From Duncaniella freteri (lineage in GTDB: Bacteria > Bacteroidota > Bacteroidia > Bacteroidales > Muribaculaceae): 64,000 bases of DNA. A program made the translations under genes and the position numbers. Shown here one piece after another: positions 7,801-16,573 of this stretch; positions within the stretch are counted from its first letter, which is position 1, and every line of letters begins with the position of its first letter. Under the pieces are notes generated by a model. The model was not told the origin of the DNA. It saw only the letters and a list, made by a program, of their open reading frames with translations, and searched no databases. The DNA lies in the NCBI RefSeq assembly GCF_004766125.1, contig NZ_SJSA01000001.1:1612001-1676000 (forward strand), in the 5' to 3' direction.

Positions 7801-9084
7801 TCAGGAGAGGGCCTGCTCTATGTCGGCGATTATGTCGTTGACATCCTCGATGCCTACGGAGAGGCGTATCAGGTCAGGTGCTACTCCTGCTTCACGCAGT
7901 TGCTCGTCGGTGAGCTGGCGATGGGTGTGGCTTGCGGGATGCAGCACACATGTGCGTGCGTCGGCAACATGTGTGACTATTGCTATGAATTTCAAGCGGT
8001 CCATAAATTTTATTGCGTCCTCGCGTGAGCCGTGAAGCCCGAATGCGATCACTCCGCATGAGCCTGAGGGCATGTATTTCTGTGACAGACCGTAGTATCT
8101 GTTGGATGGGAGTCCGCTGTAGTTGACCCACTTCACTTTGGGATTGCTTTCAAGCCATTTTGCTACTGTCAGGGCGTTTTCACAGTGGCGTGGCACACGC
8201 AGGTGCAGTGTCTCAAGCCCGAGGTTGAGGAGGAATGCGTTCTGGGGTGACTGTATCGATCCAAGGTCGCGCATGAGCTGGGCTGTAGCCTTGGTGATAT
8301 AGGCGTTGCGTCCGAAAGCCTTGGTGTAGGTGAGTCCGTGATATGAGTCGTCGGGAGTGGTCAGTCCGGGGAATTTGTCGGCATGCTCTTCCCAGGGGAA
8401 GTTTCCGCTGTCAATAATCACTCCTCCTACGCTTGTTGCGTGACCGTCCATGTATTTGGTGGTGGAGTGGGTTACTATGTCGGCTCCCCATTCAATCGGG
8501 CGGCAGTTGATGGGTGTGGGGAAAGTGTTGTCGACTATCAGAGGCACGCCATGGGAATGGGCGATGCGGGCGAATTTCTCTATGTCGAGAACTTCGCATC
8601 CGGGATTGGATATGGTCTCTCCGAATAGCAGTTTGGTGTTGGGGCGGAAAGCTGATGCAATCTCCTCCTCCGATGCATTAGGATCAACGAATGTGCATTC
8701 TATGCCGAGTTTGCGGAGGGTCACGCCAAAGAGATTGTAGGTGCCGCCGTAGATATTGGATGATGTCACGAGGTGGTCGCCTGCCTGGCATATGTTGAAT
8801 ACGGCATAGAAGTTTGCCGCCTGCCCGGATGAGGTGAGCATTGCCCCCACACCGCCTTCAAGTGCGGCTATCTTGGAGGCAACGGCATCGTTGGTGGGGT
8901 TTTGAAGACGAGTGTAGAAGTAGCCTGATTCCTCAAGGTCGAAAAGGCGGGCCATATGTTCGCTCGAATCGTACTTGAATGTTGTGCTCTGATAGATGGG
9001 CAGCACTCGTGGCTCACCGTTTTTGGGTTGCCATCCACCTTGCACACATATTGTGGCTGCTGTGTATTTCTTGTTGTTCTCCAT
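7801..9084 (-). CDS. metY: O-acetylhomoserine aminocarboxypropyltransferase / sulfhydrylase
   Basis: 427 residues from ATG 9084 (MENNKKYTAATICVQGGW); an upstream in-frame start at 9114 would add ten atypical residues. A PLP enzyme of the Cys/Met metabolism family that joins O-acetylhomoserine and sulfide to form homocysteine in methionine synthesis. Seen: SGYFYTRLQNPTNDA, the cofactor region GAMLTSSGQAANF, VDNTFPTP and the PLP-lysine motif THSTTKYMDGHAT. Length is that of MetY rather than the shorter MetB/MetC. Convergent with the propeller operon and separated from rplT by the terminator at 9116-9154, so transcribed alone. No riboswitch is visible in the short leader. Confidence 0.9.
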   Translation of the reverse strand: MENNKKYTAATICVQGGWQPKNGEPRVLPIYQSTTFKYDSSEHMARLFDLEESGYFYTRLQNPTNDAVASKIAALEGGVGAMLTSSGQAANFYAVFNICQAGDHLVTSSNIYGGTYNLFGVTLRKLGIECTFVDPNASEEEIASAFRPNTKLLFGETISNPGCEVLDIEKFARIAHSHGVPLIVDNTFPTPINCRPIEWGADIVTHSTTKYMDGHATSVGGVIIDSGNFPWEEHADKFPGLTTPDDSYHGLTYTKAFGRNAYITKATAQLMRDLGSIQSPQNAFLLNLGLETLHLRVPRHCENALTVAKWLESNPKVKWVNYSGLPSNRYYGLSQKYMPSGSCGVIAFGLHGSREDAIKFMDRLKFIAIVTHVADARTCVLHPASHTHRQLTDEQLREAGVAPDLIRLSVGIEDVNDIIADIEQALS

Positions 9085-9115
9085 TGCGTCGTTATTTATT
9101 GATCGAAAAAACAAT

Positions 9116-9154
9116 CAAGGACTTCCCCTCTGTTATCATGGCGGGAAGTCCTTG
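9116..9154 (-). terminator. Terminator of the thrS-infC-rpmI-rplT operon
   Basis: 12-bp perfect stem (CAAGGACTTCCC, 9116-9127, with its complement 9143-9154), 15-base loop, about 50 bases beyond the rplT stop on the minus strand. Confidence 0.75.
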
Positions 9155-9201
9155 GATGTGGGTTTCAGCTTTTGAAGGCTTAAGCTATGTTGTGGCTGTG
9201 A

Positions 9202-9552
9202 TTAAGCGTTCTTAACCTTGTCGACAACAGCCTTGAAAGCGGCGGGATTGTTGAGGGCGAGGTCAGCGAGCACCTTGCGGTTGATCTCGATTCCTGCCTT
9301 GTGGATGAGGCCCATGAGCTTGGAGTATGAAAGATCCTCAAGGCGGGCTGCTGCGTTGATACGCTGTATCCAGAGGGCACGGAAGTTGTTCTTCTTGTCC
9401 TTGCGGTCGCGGTAAGCGTAGGTAAGACCCTTTTCCCAGGTGTTCTTTGCTACGGTCCACACGTTGCGGCGGCATCCGAAGTAACCACGGGTGAGTTTGA
9501 GGATTTTCTTGCGGCGAGCTCTTGAAGCTACATGATTTACTGATCTTGGCAT
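9202..9552 (-). CDS. rplT: 50S ribosomal protein L20
   Basis: 116 residues, normal length. Begins [19 protein letters not shown], the strongly basic L20 N-terminal tail, followed by [20 protein letters not shown] and the globular C-terminal domain ([21 protein letters not shown]). L20 binds 23S rRNA early in 50S assembly and in several bacteria represses this same operon. Last gene of thrS-infC-rpmI-rplT. Confidence 0.98.
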   Translation of the reverse strand: MPRSVNHVASRARRKKILKLTRGYFGCRRNVWTVAKNTWEKGLTYAYRDRKDKKNNFRALWIQRINAAARLEDLSYSKLMGLIHKAGIEINRKVLADLALNNPAAFKAVVDKVKNA

Positions 9553-9697
9553 TTTGCGAAATGTTTTGTGAACGTCAGCGGCACATTATGCTCTTGATTA
9601 AATTTAGGGGTGGCTGACCGTTCGGTTAACTTAATTGGAATTAAATCACGTTTTCTCGATCGGAGAAAATATGTCGTTTTGGTCTCGGCAGTCAGGA

Positions 9698-9895
9698 TTA
9701 CTTGAGTGCGAGGAGCTCCTTGACATTAGATTCGTTAGCGTGAGCTACAGTGCTGGAGTGGGTCAGATTGCGCTTCTGCTTCTTGGTCTTTTTGGTCAGG
9801 ATGTGGCTCTTGTAGGCATGTTTTCTCTTGATCTTTCCTGTTCCGGTAAGGGCGAACCTCTTTTTGGCACCGGAATTAGTCTTAATCTTTGGCAT
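9698..9895 (-). CDS. rpmI: 50S ribosomal protein L35
   Basis: 65 residues, full length: [20 protein letters not shown] start and the basic [16 protein letters not shown] region of L35. Placed between infC and rplT as in most bacteria. The 145-base gap to rplT contains a small TTTTCTC/GAGAAAA hairpin near 9651-9668 but no gene. Confidence 0.98.
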   Translation of the reverse strand: MPKIKTNSGAKKRFALTGTGKIKRKHAYKSHILTKKTKKQKRNLTHSSTVAHANESNVKELLALK

Positions 9896-9929
9896 TTTGA
9901 ATGTTGTTAAAAATATGATTTGATTCTTA

Positions 9930-9997
9930 GCGGCCGGTGATCAATCGGGACCGGCGCGCCTGTATGTTGCTTTATGTGTGCCCGGTGGGTCCCGGGC
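9930..9997 (-). promoter_or_regulatory. Structured infC-rpmI spacer, possible L20 operator
   Basis: The 122-base infC-rpmI spacer holds two GC-rich hairpins on the minus strand: GCCCGG/CCGGGC at 9980-9997 and CCGGT/ACCGG at 9934-9954. In other bacteria ribosomal protein L20 binds RNA here and represses rpmI-rplT. Only the position and folding potential support this. Confidence 0.35.
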
Positions 9998-10018
9998 GTG
10001 AGTCGAGGCGACTGAGTG

Positions 10019-10603
10019 TTACTTCTTCTTGGGGCTGAGCATTATTATCATGCGCTTCCCTTCGAGAACCGGCATCTGGTCAACCTTGCCGTATTCCTCA
10101 AGATCGTTGGCGAAACGGAGGAGCAGGACTTCTCCTTGCTCTTTGAAGAGGATTGAACGGCCTTTGAAGAACACGTAAGCTTTTACTTTCGCGCCTTCCT
10201 GAAGGAAGCCTACAGCGTGCTTGAGCTTGAAGTTGTAGTCGTGGTCATCAGTCTGCGGACCGAATCGGATCTCCTTTACCACTACCTTGGTAGCCTTGGC
10301 TTTCTGTTCTTTCTGTCGCTTTTTCTGCTGATAGAGGAATTTCTGATAGTCAAGGATCTTGCACACCGGCGGTTCGGCGGTGGGTGAGATTTCGATGAGG
10401 TCGAGCTCCAGTTCCTCGGCAAGCTTCAGCGCTTCCTGGATGGAGTATATGCCTGTCTCAACGTTGTCGCCTACGAGCCGCACTTCACGTGCACGGATGC
10501 GTTCATTGGTTGCGTAGGGGTCTTTCTCTTTGTTAGGGACAAAGGGGCGACGGGGCCCGTTGTTGGGACGGGGAGGACGAGGGGTGAAAGGTTTTTTCTC
10601 CAT
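10019..10603 (-). CDS. infC: Translation initiation factor IF-3
   Basis: 194 residues. Prevents early 50S joining and checks initiator tRNA on the 30S subunit. A Bacteroidota-style N-terminal extension rich in Pro/Arg ([18 protein letters not shown]) precedes the N domain ([37 protein letters not shown]), a lysine-rich linker ([13 protein letters not shown]) and the C domain ([18 protein letters not shown]). It begins with a normal ATG, so the AUU/AUC start autoregulation known from enterobacteria does not apply. 29 bases downstream of thrS in the same operon. Confidence 0.97.
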   Translation of the reverse strand: MEKKPFTPRPPRPNNGPRRPFVPNKEKDPYATNERIRAREVRLVGDNVETGIYSIQEALKLAEELELDLIEISPTAEPPVCKILDYQKFLYQQKKRQKEQKAKATKVVVKEIRFGPQTDDHDYNFKLKHAVGFLQEGAKVKAYVFFKGRSILFKEQGEVLLLRFANDLEEYGKVDQMPVLEGKRMIIMLSPKKK

Positions 10604-10632
10604 TCAGGGGTTTTAAGAATCTTGTTTTAGGG

Positions 10633-12576
10633 TTACTGGTTAATCATCTCATTGACTTCGCGAGTCAATTCGGCTGCAAAGTTAGCAATTTTCATCGAAC
10701 CTTTATCACCTTCGCCCTGTTTTCTTACAGAAATTTCACCATTTTCGGCTTCTTTTTCTCCTACGATGAGCATATAGGGGATACGTTTGAGTTCGTTGTC
10801 GCGTATTTTCTTGCCGATCTTCTCGTTTCGGTCGTCGACTTGGGTGCGTATGTCCTGGATGTTGAGCTGCTTTGCAACCTCGTGGGCATAATCGTTGAAC
10901 TTCTCCGAGATGGGGAGCACGACTGCCTGTTCGGGAGCGAGCCAAAGGGGGAATCTGCCGGCTGTGTGCTCAAGGAGCACTGCCACGAATCGCTCCATGG
11001 AGCCGAACGGCGCACGGTGGATCATCACCGGACGGTGCTTCTGGTTGTCACTTCCGGTGTATTCGAGCTGGAAGCGTTCGGGCAGGTTGTAGTCAACCTG
11101 GATTGTGCCGAGCTGCCAGCGGCGTCCAAGTGCGTCCTTTACCATGAAGTCGAGTTTGGGCCCGTAGAATGCAGCCTCGCCAAGCTCGGTGCGTGCTTTG
11201 AGCCCTTTCTCGGCGCATGCGTCGATGATTGCCTGCTCGGCAAGGTGCCAGTTCTCGTCACTGCCTATGTATTTTTCCTTATGTTCCGGGTCGCGCAGAG
11301 AGATCTGGGCTTCAAAATTCTCGAATTTGAGAGCCTTGAAAATGAAGAATATAATATCCATCACTTTCAGGAACTCACCCTTTATCTGGTCAGGTGAGCA
11401 GTAGATGTGGGCATCGTCCTGAGTGAAGCCGCGTACGCGTGTCAGTCCGTGGAGCTCGCCGCTCTGCTCGTAGCGGTACACGGTGCCGAATTCGGCAAGG
11501 CGCAGAGGCAGGTCACGGTAGCTGCGGGGGAGTGCACGGAATATCTCACAGTGGTGAGGACAGTTCATGGGCTTGAGCAGGTACTCTTCACCCTCCTCGG
11601 GTGTGTGGATTGGCTGGAAAGAGTCCTTTCCGTATTTTGCGTAGTGGCCTGAGGTGACATAGAGGTTCTTGTTGCCGATGTGCGGTGTGATCACCTGCTG
11701 GTAGCCGTACTGTTTCTGTATCTTGCGGAGGAATTGCTCCAGACGGTCGCGCAGTGCTGTTCCCTTGGGGAGCCACAGGGGCAGACCGGCTCCTACGTTC
11801 TGAGAGAATGCGAAGAGCTCCATCTCTTTGCCGAGTTTGCGGTGGTCGCGCTTCTTGGCCTCTTCAAGAAGAGCCAGATACTCATCGAGCATCTTCTTCT
11901 TGGGGAAGGTGATGCCGTACACACGCACAAGCTGTTTGCGCTTTTCGTCGCCGCGCCAGAACGCCCCGGCGAGAGATGTTACCTTGGCGGCCTTGATAGG
12001 GGCGGTGTTAGGGATGTGGGGACCACGGCACAGGTCGGTGAAAGAGCCTTGTGTGTAGGTGGTGATGTGTCCGTCCTCAAGTTCGGATATGAGCTCACAC
12101 TTGTACTCCTCGCCACGGTCGCCAAACATTTTCAGCGCATCCGCCTTGGAGATGTCAGCGCGTACGATTGGCTGTTTCTCCTGAGCGAGTTCAAGCATTT
12201 TTTTCTCGATCTTGGGGAATTCGGCGGATGTGAGCTGGTGCTCTCCCGGGTCGATGTCATAATAGAAGCCGTTCTCGATTGCCGGGCCTATGCCGAATTT
12301 CACTCCGGGATACAGCTCCTGGAGAGCCTCAGCGAGAAGGTGGGCCGACGAATGCCAGAACGCGTGCTTCCCCTCAGGGTCGTCCCATTTGTGGAGCTTG
12401 AGGGTGGCATCTTCATCAATGGGGCGTGCGAGGTCCCATTCTTTGTCATTGACGGTGGCTGCGAGCACATCGCGAGCCAACTGGGACGACAGGCTTTCAG
12501 CTATCTGAAAAGGGGTGGTGCCCTTTTCGTACTGCTTTACGCTGCCGTCAGGGAATGTGATGTTTATGGAATCCAT
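10633..12576 (-). CDS. thrS: Threonyl-tRNA synthetase
   Basis: 647 residues, full length. Domains in order: TGS ([18 protein letters not shown], 1-65), editing domain with [17 protein letters not shown] and the later CRGPHIPNT (Cys near residue 182) for removing Ser-tRNA, class II catalytic core with the zinc/active-site segment [14 protein letters not shown], motif 3 region ([14 protein letters not shown]), and the anticodon-binding domain ([13 protein letters not shown] onward). First gene of thrS-infC-rpmI-rplT. Divergent from dnaG; a TACCTTTG -7 box (12636-12643, minus strand) lies about 60 bases upstream. Confidence 0.98.
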   Translation of the reverse strand: MDSINITFPDGSVKQYEKGTTPFQIAESLSSQLARDVLAATVNDKEWDLARPIDEDATLKLHKWDDPEGKHAFWHSSAHLLAEALQELYPGVKFGIGPAIENGFYYDIDPGEHQLTSAEFPKIEKKMLELAQEKQPIVRADISKADALKMFGDRGEEYKCELISELEDGHITTYTQGSFTDLCRGPHIPNTAPIKAAKVTSLAGAFWRGDEKRKQLVRVYGITFPKKKMLDEYLALLEEAKKRDHRKLGKEMELFAFSQNVGAGLPLWLPKGTALRDRLEQFLRKIQKQYGYQQVITPHIGNKNLYVTSGHYAKYGKDSFQPIHTPEEGEEYLLKPMNCPHHCEIFRALPRSYRDLPLRLAEFGTVYRYEQSGELHGLTRVRGFTQDDAHIYCSPDQIKGEFLKVMDIIFFIFKALKFENFEAQISLRDPEHKEKYIGSDENWHLAEQAIIDACAEKGLKARTELGEAAFYGPKLDFMVKDALGRRWQLGTIQVDYNLPERFQLEYTGSDNQKHRPVMIHRAPFGSMERFVAVLLEHTAGRFPLWLAPEQAVVLPISEKFNDYAHEVAKQLNIQDIRTQVDDRNEKIGKKIRDNELKRIPYMLIVGEKEAENGEISVRKQGEGDKGSMKIANFAAELTREVNEMINQ

Positions 12577-12631
12577 TTTTTAATATATGTGGGGGAGACA
12601 TACGGACGACTCCCCGCTGTTTTTGTTTCAG

Positions 12632-12663
12632 TTTGCAAAGGTAACGAAAATTGAGTAATTTTG
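12632..12663 (+). promoter_or_regulatory. dnaG promoter, very close to the start codon
   Basis: TTTG (12632-12635), 20-base spacer, TAATTTTG (12656-12663). The dnaG ATG is at 12672, so transcription would begin only a few bases before it. A divergent TACCTTTG box for thrS (12636-12643, minus strand) overlaps the spacer. Confidence 0.65.
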
Positions 12664-12671
12664 CTACGATT

Positions 12672-14879
12672 ATGGGAAAAATAAGCAACGCAACAGTCCA
12701 ACGCATACTGGAAGCCACCGACATAGTTGAGGTGGTGAGCGATTTCGTGTCATTGAAGAGGAAAGGTGCCAATTATTGGGGGCTCTGTCCGTTTCATAAT
12801 GACCGTTCGCCGTCATTTTCGGTGTCAAAGTCGCGTGGACTTTGCAAGTGCTTCAGCTGTGGGGAAGGGGGTAGTGCCGTCAATTTCCTTATGAAGCTGG
12901 AGCACCTGAGCTACAGTGAGGCTCTGCGTTATCTTGCCCGAAAATACAATATCGAGGTTGAGGAGCGTGAGATGACTCCCGAAGAGGAGCGTAGGGAGAC
13001 GGCTCGCGACAACATGTTTGCTGTCAATGATTTTGCACTGCGTTATTTCAAGAACAACCTTTTTGAGACCAATGAGGGGCGAGATGTTGGCCTGAGTTAT
13101 TTCCGCCATCGCGGCATCAGCGATCCGATGATCGAGAAGTTTCATCTCGGCTATGCATTGGAGCTTAAGGATGCTCTATACAAGTATGCACTTGAGCGCG
13201 GTTATAGCGAGGAATATGTGTTTGCCACCGGACTGTGCACGCAGACTGACGATGGGCGTGTCTATGACCGGTTCCGCGGACGTGTGATATATCCGGTCCA
13301 CACGCTTTCTGGCAAGGTCGTGGCATTCGGAGGCCGCACACTGCGATCGGACAAGACCATGGCAAAGTATGTCAACTCCCCTGAGAGCGACATCTATTCC
13401 AAGCGCAGGGAGCTGTACGGTCTTTACCAGGCGAAGCAGGCAATATCGAAGGAGGGGAAGTGTATCATTGTCGAGGGGTATATGGACGTGATATCCATGC
13501 ATCAGTCGGGGATATGCAATGTGGTGGCATCGTCGGGCACCGCGCTCACAGTGGAGCAGGTGAGGCTCATAAAACGGTTCACCACCAATGTCACTCTCAT
13601 TTATGATGCCGATGCTGCCGGTATCAAGGCATCCCTGCGCGGTATAGAGCTCCTGCTTCAGGACGGGATGGATATAAAGGTGCTCCTGTTGCCTCCGGGT
13701 GAGGACCCTGACTCGTTTGCCCAGTCGCACAGTTCTGCCGAGGTGAATGACTATATAAAGGCGAATGAGACTGATTTCATAACCTTTATGGCCCGCATCC
13801 TCCTTAAGGATGTCGACAACGACCCCACCGGACGTGCGAATGTAATAACTCAGATAGTAAAGACAATCGCGCTTATACCCAATGAGATCACCCGAAGCGT
13901 GTATGTACAGGAGTGCTCCAACATTCTTTTCATATCGGAGGATGTGCTGAGGCGTGAGGTGGGCAGATATTTCAATGAGTATGCGCTGAAGTCGCGTGAG
14001 GACCGTCTGCGCGAAGCATCGCTTACCACCGACCACCGTAAGGCGGATGAAGATTCCGTCCCATCTGCCGGACGCGGAGATACTGATGAGCCTGAGTCAG
14101 AAGGTCCCAAGGCGAATCCTATAAGCTCTCATGCCGCATTTCTGAGGAAATACGAGATGAATCTGCTCAGGCTTGTGGCACGTTACGGCAATCTTACTCT
14201 TGCCGACAGTGTTGATGAGAATGACAATGTGGTTGCCGTATCGGTGCTTGAGTATATAGAGTCCGATTTGCAACAGGACGGCATAGCTTTGTCAAATCCT
14301 GACCTGGCACATTTTCTCAGTGTGGCACACAGGGCAAGCCGTGAGTCATGGGAGGAGAGTTACAGACATGAGATGGAGCGGCTTCAGGCGGAACGTTCGC
14401 GCAAGTTTGCCGCCGGGATCGAGGAGATTCGTGCCAAGGCTACTGATGTAGGGAGCATAACCGCTATGGAGCGAGCCCTCAATGAGACTATCGATGCGGA
14501 GTATAGCATCGGGCTTGAGGATTTCTGTGCCGACTATCTATCGCGTATACTATGCTCTTCTCCCGACGATGCGGTGCGCAATCTTGCCACAGAACTTGTG
14601 GTGGAGCGTTACACGCTGAGCAAGGTGCACACAAAGTATGCCCATGTGGAGACAGAGCGTGAACAGCTTGTGGAGCTTGTGCCTCGTGCCATACACGAAC
14701 TCAAGGATGCCATTCTGAATACGCGTGTCATTGATGCTCGTGGCAGGCTCAAGCAGGCGTGTGAGTCAAATGACTATGCCTCTACTCTTGACGCGATGAG
14801 AGAGATCAAGGATCTGGAAACCCTGCGCTCCTCGCTTGCCAAACTTATCGGTGACCGTGTGATAGCCCCGCGTAAGTAG
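12672..14879 (+). CDS. dnaG: DNA primase
   Basis: 735 residues from ATG 12672 (MGKISNATVQRILEATDI); an in-frame TTG at 12651 lies inside the promoter and is rejected. Makes RNA primers for replication. The N-terminal CHC2 zinc finger has Cys39, His42, Cys60 and Cys63; the catalytic core follows, with GYMDVISMHQ (Glu before it), YDADAAGIKA and EDPDSFAQ of the TOPRIM fold; the rest is the helicase-interacting C-terminal region, with an acidic low-complexity linker near residues 450-485. Single gene, with a hairpin terminator downstream. All catalytic acids are visible. Confidence 0.97.
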   Translation: MGKISNATVQRILEATDIVEVVSDFVSLKRKGANYWGLCPFHNDRSPSFSVSKSRGLCKCFSCGEGGSAVNFLMKLEHLSYSEALRYLARKYNIEVEEREMTPEEERRETARDNMFAVNDFALRYFKNNLFETNEGRDVGLSYFRHRGISDPMIEKFHLGYALELKDALYKYALERGYSEEYVFATGLCTQTDDGRVYDRFRGRVIYPVHTLSGKVVAFGGRTLRSDKTMAKYVNSPESDIYSKRRELYGLYQAKQAISKEGKCIIVEGYMDVISMHQSGICNVVASSGTALTVEQVRLIKRFTTNVTLIYDADAAGIKASLRGIELLLQDGMDIKVLLLPPGEDPDSFAQSHSSAEVNDYIKANETDFITFMARILLKDVDNDPTGRANVITQIVKTIALIPNEITRSVYVQECSNILFISEDVLRREVGRYFNEYALKSREDRLREASLTTDHRKADEDSVPSAGRGDTDEPESEGPKANPISSHAAFLRKYEMNLLRLVARYGNLTLADSVDENDNVVAVSVLEYIESDLQQDGIALSNPDLAHFLSVAHRASRESWEESYRHEMERLQAERSRKFAAGIEEIRAKATDVGSITAMERALNETIDAEYSIGLEDFCADYLSRILCSSPDDAVRNLATELVVERYTLSKVHTKYAHVETEREQLVELVPRAIHELKDAILNTRVIDARGRLKQACESNDYASTLDAMREIKDLETLRSSLAKLIGDRVIAPRK

Positions 14880-14927
14880 TATTAGGTGATTGTCGCTTTA
14901 TGGCGTCGGACAATCAGGATATTAAAA

Positions 14928-14956
14928 AGAGCTCCTGCCTTCCCGGCAGGAGCTCT
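14928..14956. terminator. Terminator between dnaG and susD
   Basis: Perfect 12-bp stem AGAGCTCCTGCC (14928-14939) with its complement 14945-14956 and a 5-base loop, preceded by an A tract, so it suits the minus-strand susCD transcript best and may serve both. Confidence 0.75.
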
Positions 14957-14994
14957 TCAATCATTTAGATATTATTTAGCCATTGGATCTTCTT

Positions 14995-16536
14995 TTATCG
15001 TGTGCCGCCGAATATCCATACCGGTTCAGAGAACACGTATAGACCGTCGCCGTAGGCTTCACGCACATTGGTGTTGGATGAAACACCTGAGTTGCCATAG
15101 GGCAGGCGCAGAGGCCAGCGTGATGATGAGCCGTTCATGTTCTTGGGATTGGTGAGGGTTATGAATTCCTCGCCAAGAGCTTTGCAGCGGCGAATGTCGT
15201 TGTAGGTCTCGACCTGTTCGTCGCGGCACTGAGAAAGATATTTCTGTACCATTACCTCCTTGACAGGATTGTCGGAGATGCGAGAAGACAGAGAGGCTAC
15301 ATATTCGGATGCCGACTGGCTGATAGAGCCGAACGTCTTGATGTCATTGAAGTTGGCATTGATGGCTGAGCTCAGGGACTCGGTGCAGTCAGCTCCGTTA
15401 CGAGCCTGTATTTCAGCCATGATGAAATACACCTCGGAGAGTGAAAGAATGTGAGTGGTGGCTGTCGGGTACAGCGGATAGTCACCTGCTGCGTTGTATG
15501 TGAGCCATTTAGGTGCGCTCAGGGACCATGCGCCCGAAAGCACTGCCATGGTCTCGTCGCCGGGTATGCCGCACACAGGGGCCTGGTAGTCCGGATCGGC
15601 AGGGTCCATTTCGTCGCCGGCACTATAATAATATATGTATACGTTCTCGCGAGGGTCCTGACGATCCTTGAGCAGAGACTGCACGGTTGTGGTGCATGCA
15701 CAGTAGTCGCGGCTGTACTGGAATGCCTGCCATGGTGACATGAGTGATTCAGTGCCGTCGTAGATGTCGAGCACCATGCCGTCAAATCCGGCATCGATCG
15801 CAGCCTGAGCTTCGGTCAGAGCCTCGGCGGCGGCATTGGCGTCTCTTTTCATCATGTGAAGCTTGTAACGCGCTTTCACGGCATGGGCGGCGGCAAGCCA
15901 TTTGCTGTTGTCATTGCCGTAGAGGAGGTCCTGGTCTCCTACATTGCTCATCCCCTTGGTCTTTGCTTCGGTCAGATTGGCGATAGCGTCGTCAAGAAGA
16001 GCGAAAATGTATTTGTAGATCGATTCCTGCGTGTCGAGTTTGGGCTGCTTTAGCGCGCCTCCTTGCAGTGCCTCTGAACAGGGGATGTCACCATGCATGT
16101 CGGTGAGTATGCCCCAGTTGAGCGCGGCGAGCACCTGTGCCATTCCTAAAAGGTCCTTCTGTCCGCTGTTGAGGCCTCCTTCACCGCATTTGGCGATTAT
16201 GCTTTTCAGGTTCAGGAGAGTGGCGTATGTGCCGTTCCACACATTGTTGAATGTGGATGAGCCTGCCACTTCTGATATCTGTCGGAGCTCGGCATTCTTG
16301 AACTGGTTGTTGCCTGTGCCGAATATCTGTTCGTTGTATACCGATGCATAATATGAGTAATCGCCGCTTGCGGTGGTGAATCCTGTGGATGTGATGGCAT
16401 CGGTGATCATCAGACGTCCGTTGATTACGTCGATCGGGGGATTGCCGTGATCGGTGTTGATGCGGTCCATCTCATCCTCGGAGCAGGAAGCCATGAGGAG
16501 TAGAGCGGCTGCCGGAATAAATTTATATAGTTTCAT
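14995..16536 (-). CDS. SusD/RagB-like outer-membrane lipoprotein
   Basis: 513 residues from ATG 16536. The signal peptide ends in LLLMASC (lipidated Cys17). SusD-like proteins form the lid on a SusC transporter at the cell surface and bind the substrate. Features: an early NTDHGNPP segment, a helical TPR-like middle (VLAALNWGILTDMHGDIP, KWLAAAHAVKARYKLHM), and a C-terminal conserved block with SLSEVYFIMAEIQAR and RWPLRLPYG. The SusD_2-like pattern is commoner in systems not tied to a glycan PUL. 37 bases downstream of susC. No glycosidase, protease or regulator is adjacent, so the ligand is unknown. Confidence 0.92.
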   Translation of the reverse strand: MKLYKFIPAAALLLMASCSEDEMDRINTDHGNPPIDVINGRLMITDAITSTGFTTASGDYSYYASVYNEQIFGTGNNQFKNAELRQISEVAGSSTFNNVWNGTYATLLNLKSIIAKCGEGGLNSGQKDLLGMAQVLAALNWGILTDMHGDIPCSEALQGGALKQPKLDTQESIYKYIFALLDDAIANLTEAKTKGMSNVGDQDLLYGNDNSKWLAAAHAVKARYKLHMMKRDANAAAEALTEAQAAIDAGFDGMVLDIYDGTESLMSPWQAFQYSRDYCACTTTVQSLLKDRQDPRENVYIYYYSAGDEMDPADPDYQAPVCGIPGDETMAVLSGAWSLSAPKWLTYNAAGDYPLYPTATTHILSLSEVYFIMAEIQARNGADCTESLSSAINANFNDIKTFGSISQSASEYVASLSSRISDNPVKEVMVQKYLSQCRDEQVETYNDIRRCKALGEEFITLTNPKNMNGSSSRWPLRLPYGNSGVSSNTNVREAYGDGLYVFSEPVWIFGGTR

Positions 16537-16573
16537 TTTGAATGTCAATGTTATTTATGTTTGGAGTCGGTGT

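Noticed and set aside
9085..9115. SAM-responsive riboswitch before metY.
   Set aside because: The leader between the operon terminator and the start codon is about 30 bases, too short for any known class.
11680..12654. 324-codon open frame on the plus strand.
   Set aside because: It runs antisense through thrS; its sequence reflects the codon pattern of the opposite strand and resembles no protein.
13176..14036. 286-codon open frame on the minus strand.
   Set aside because: Antisense to dnaG, with no promoter or recognisable domain.
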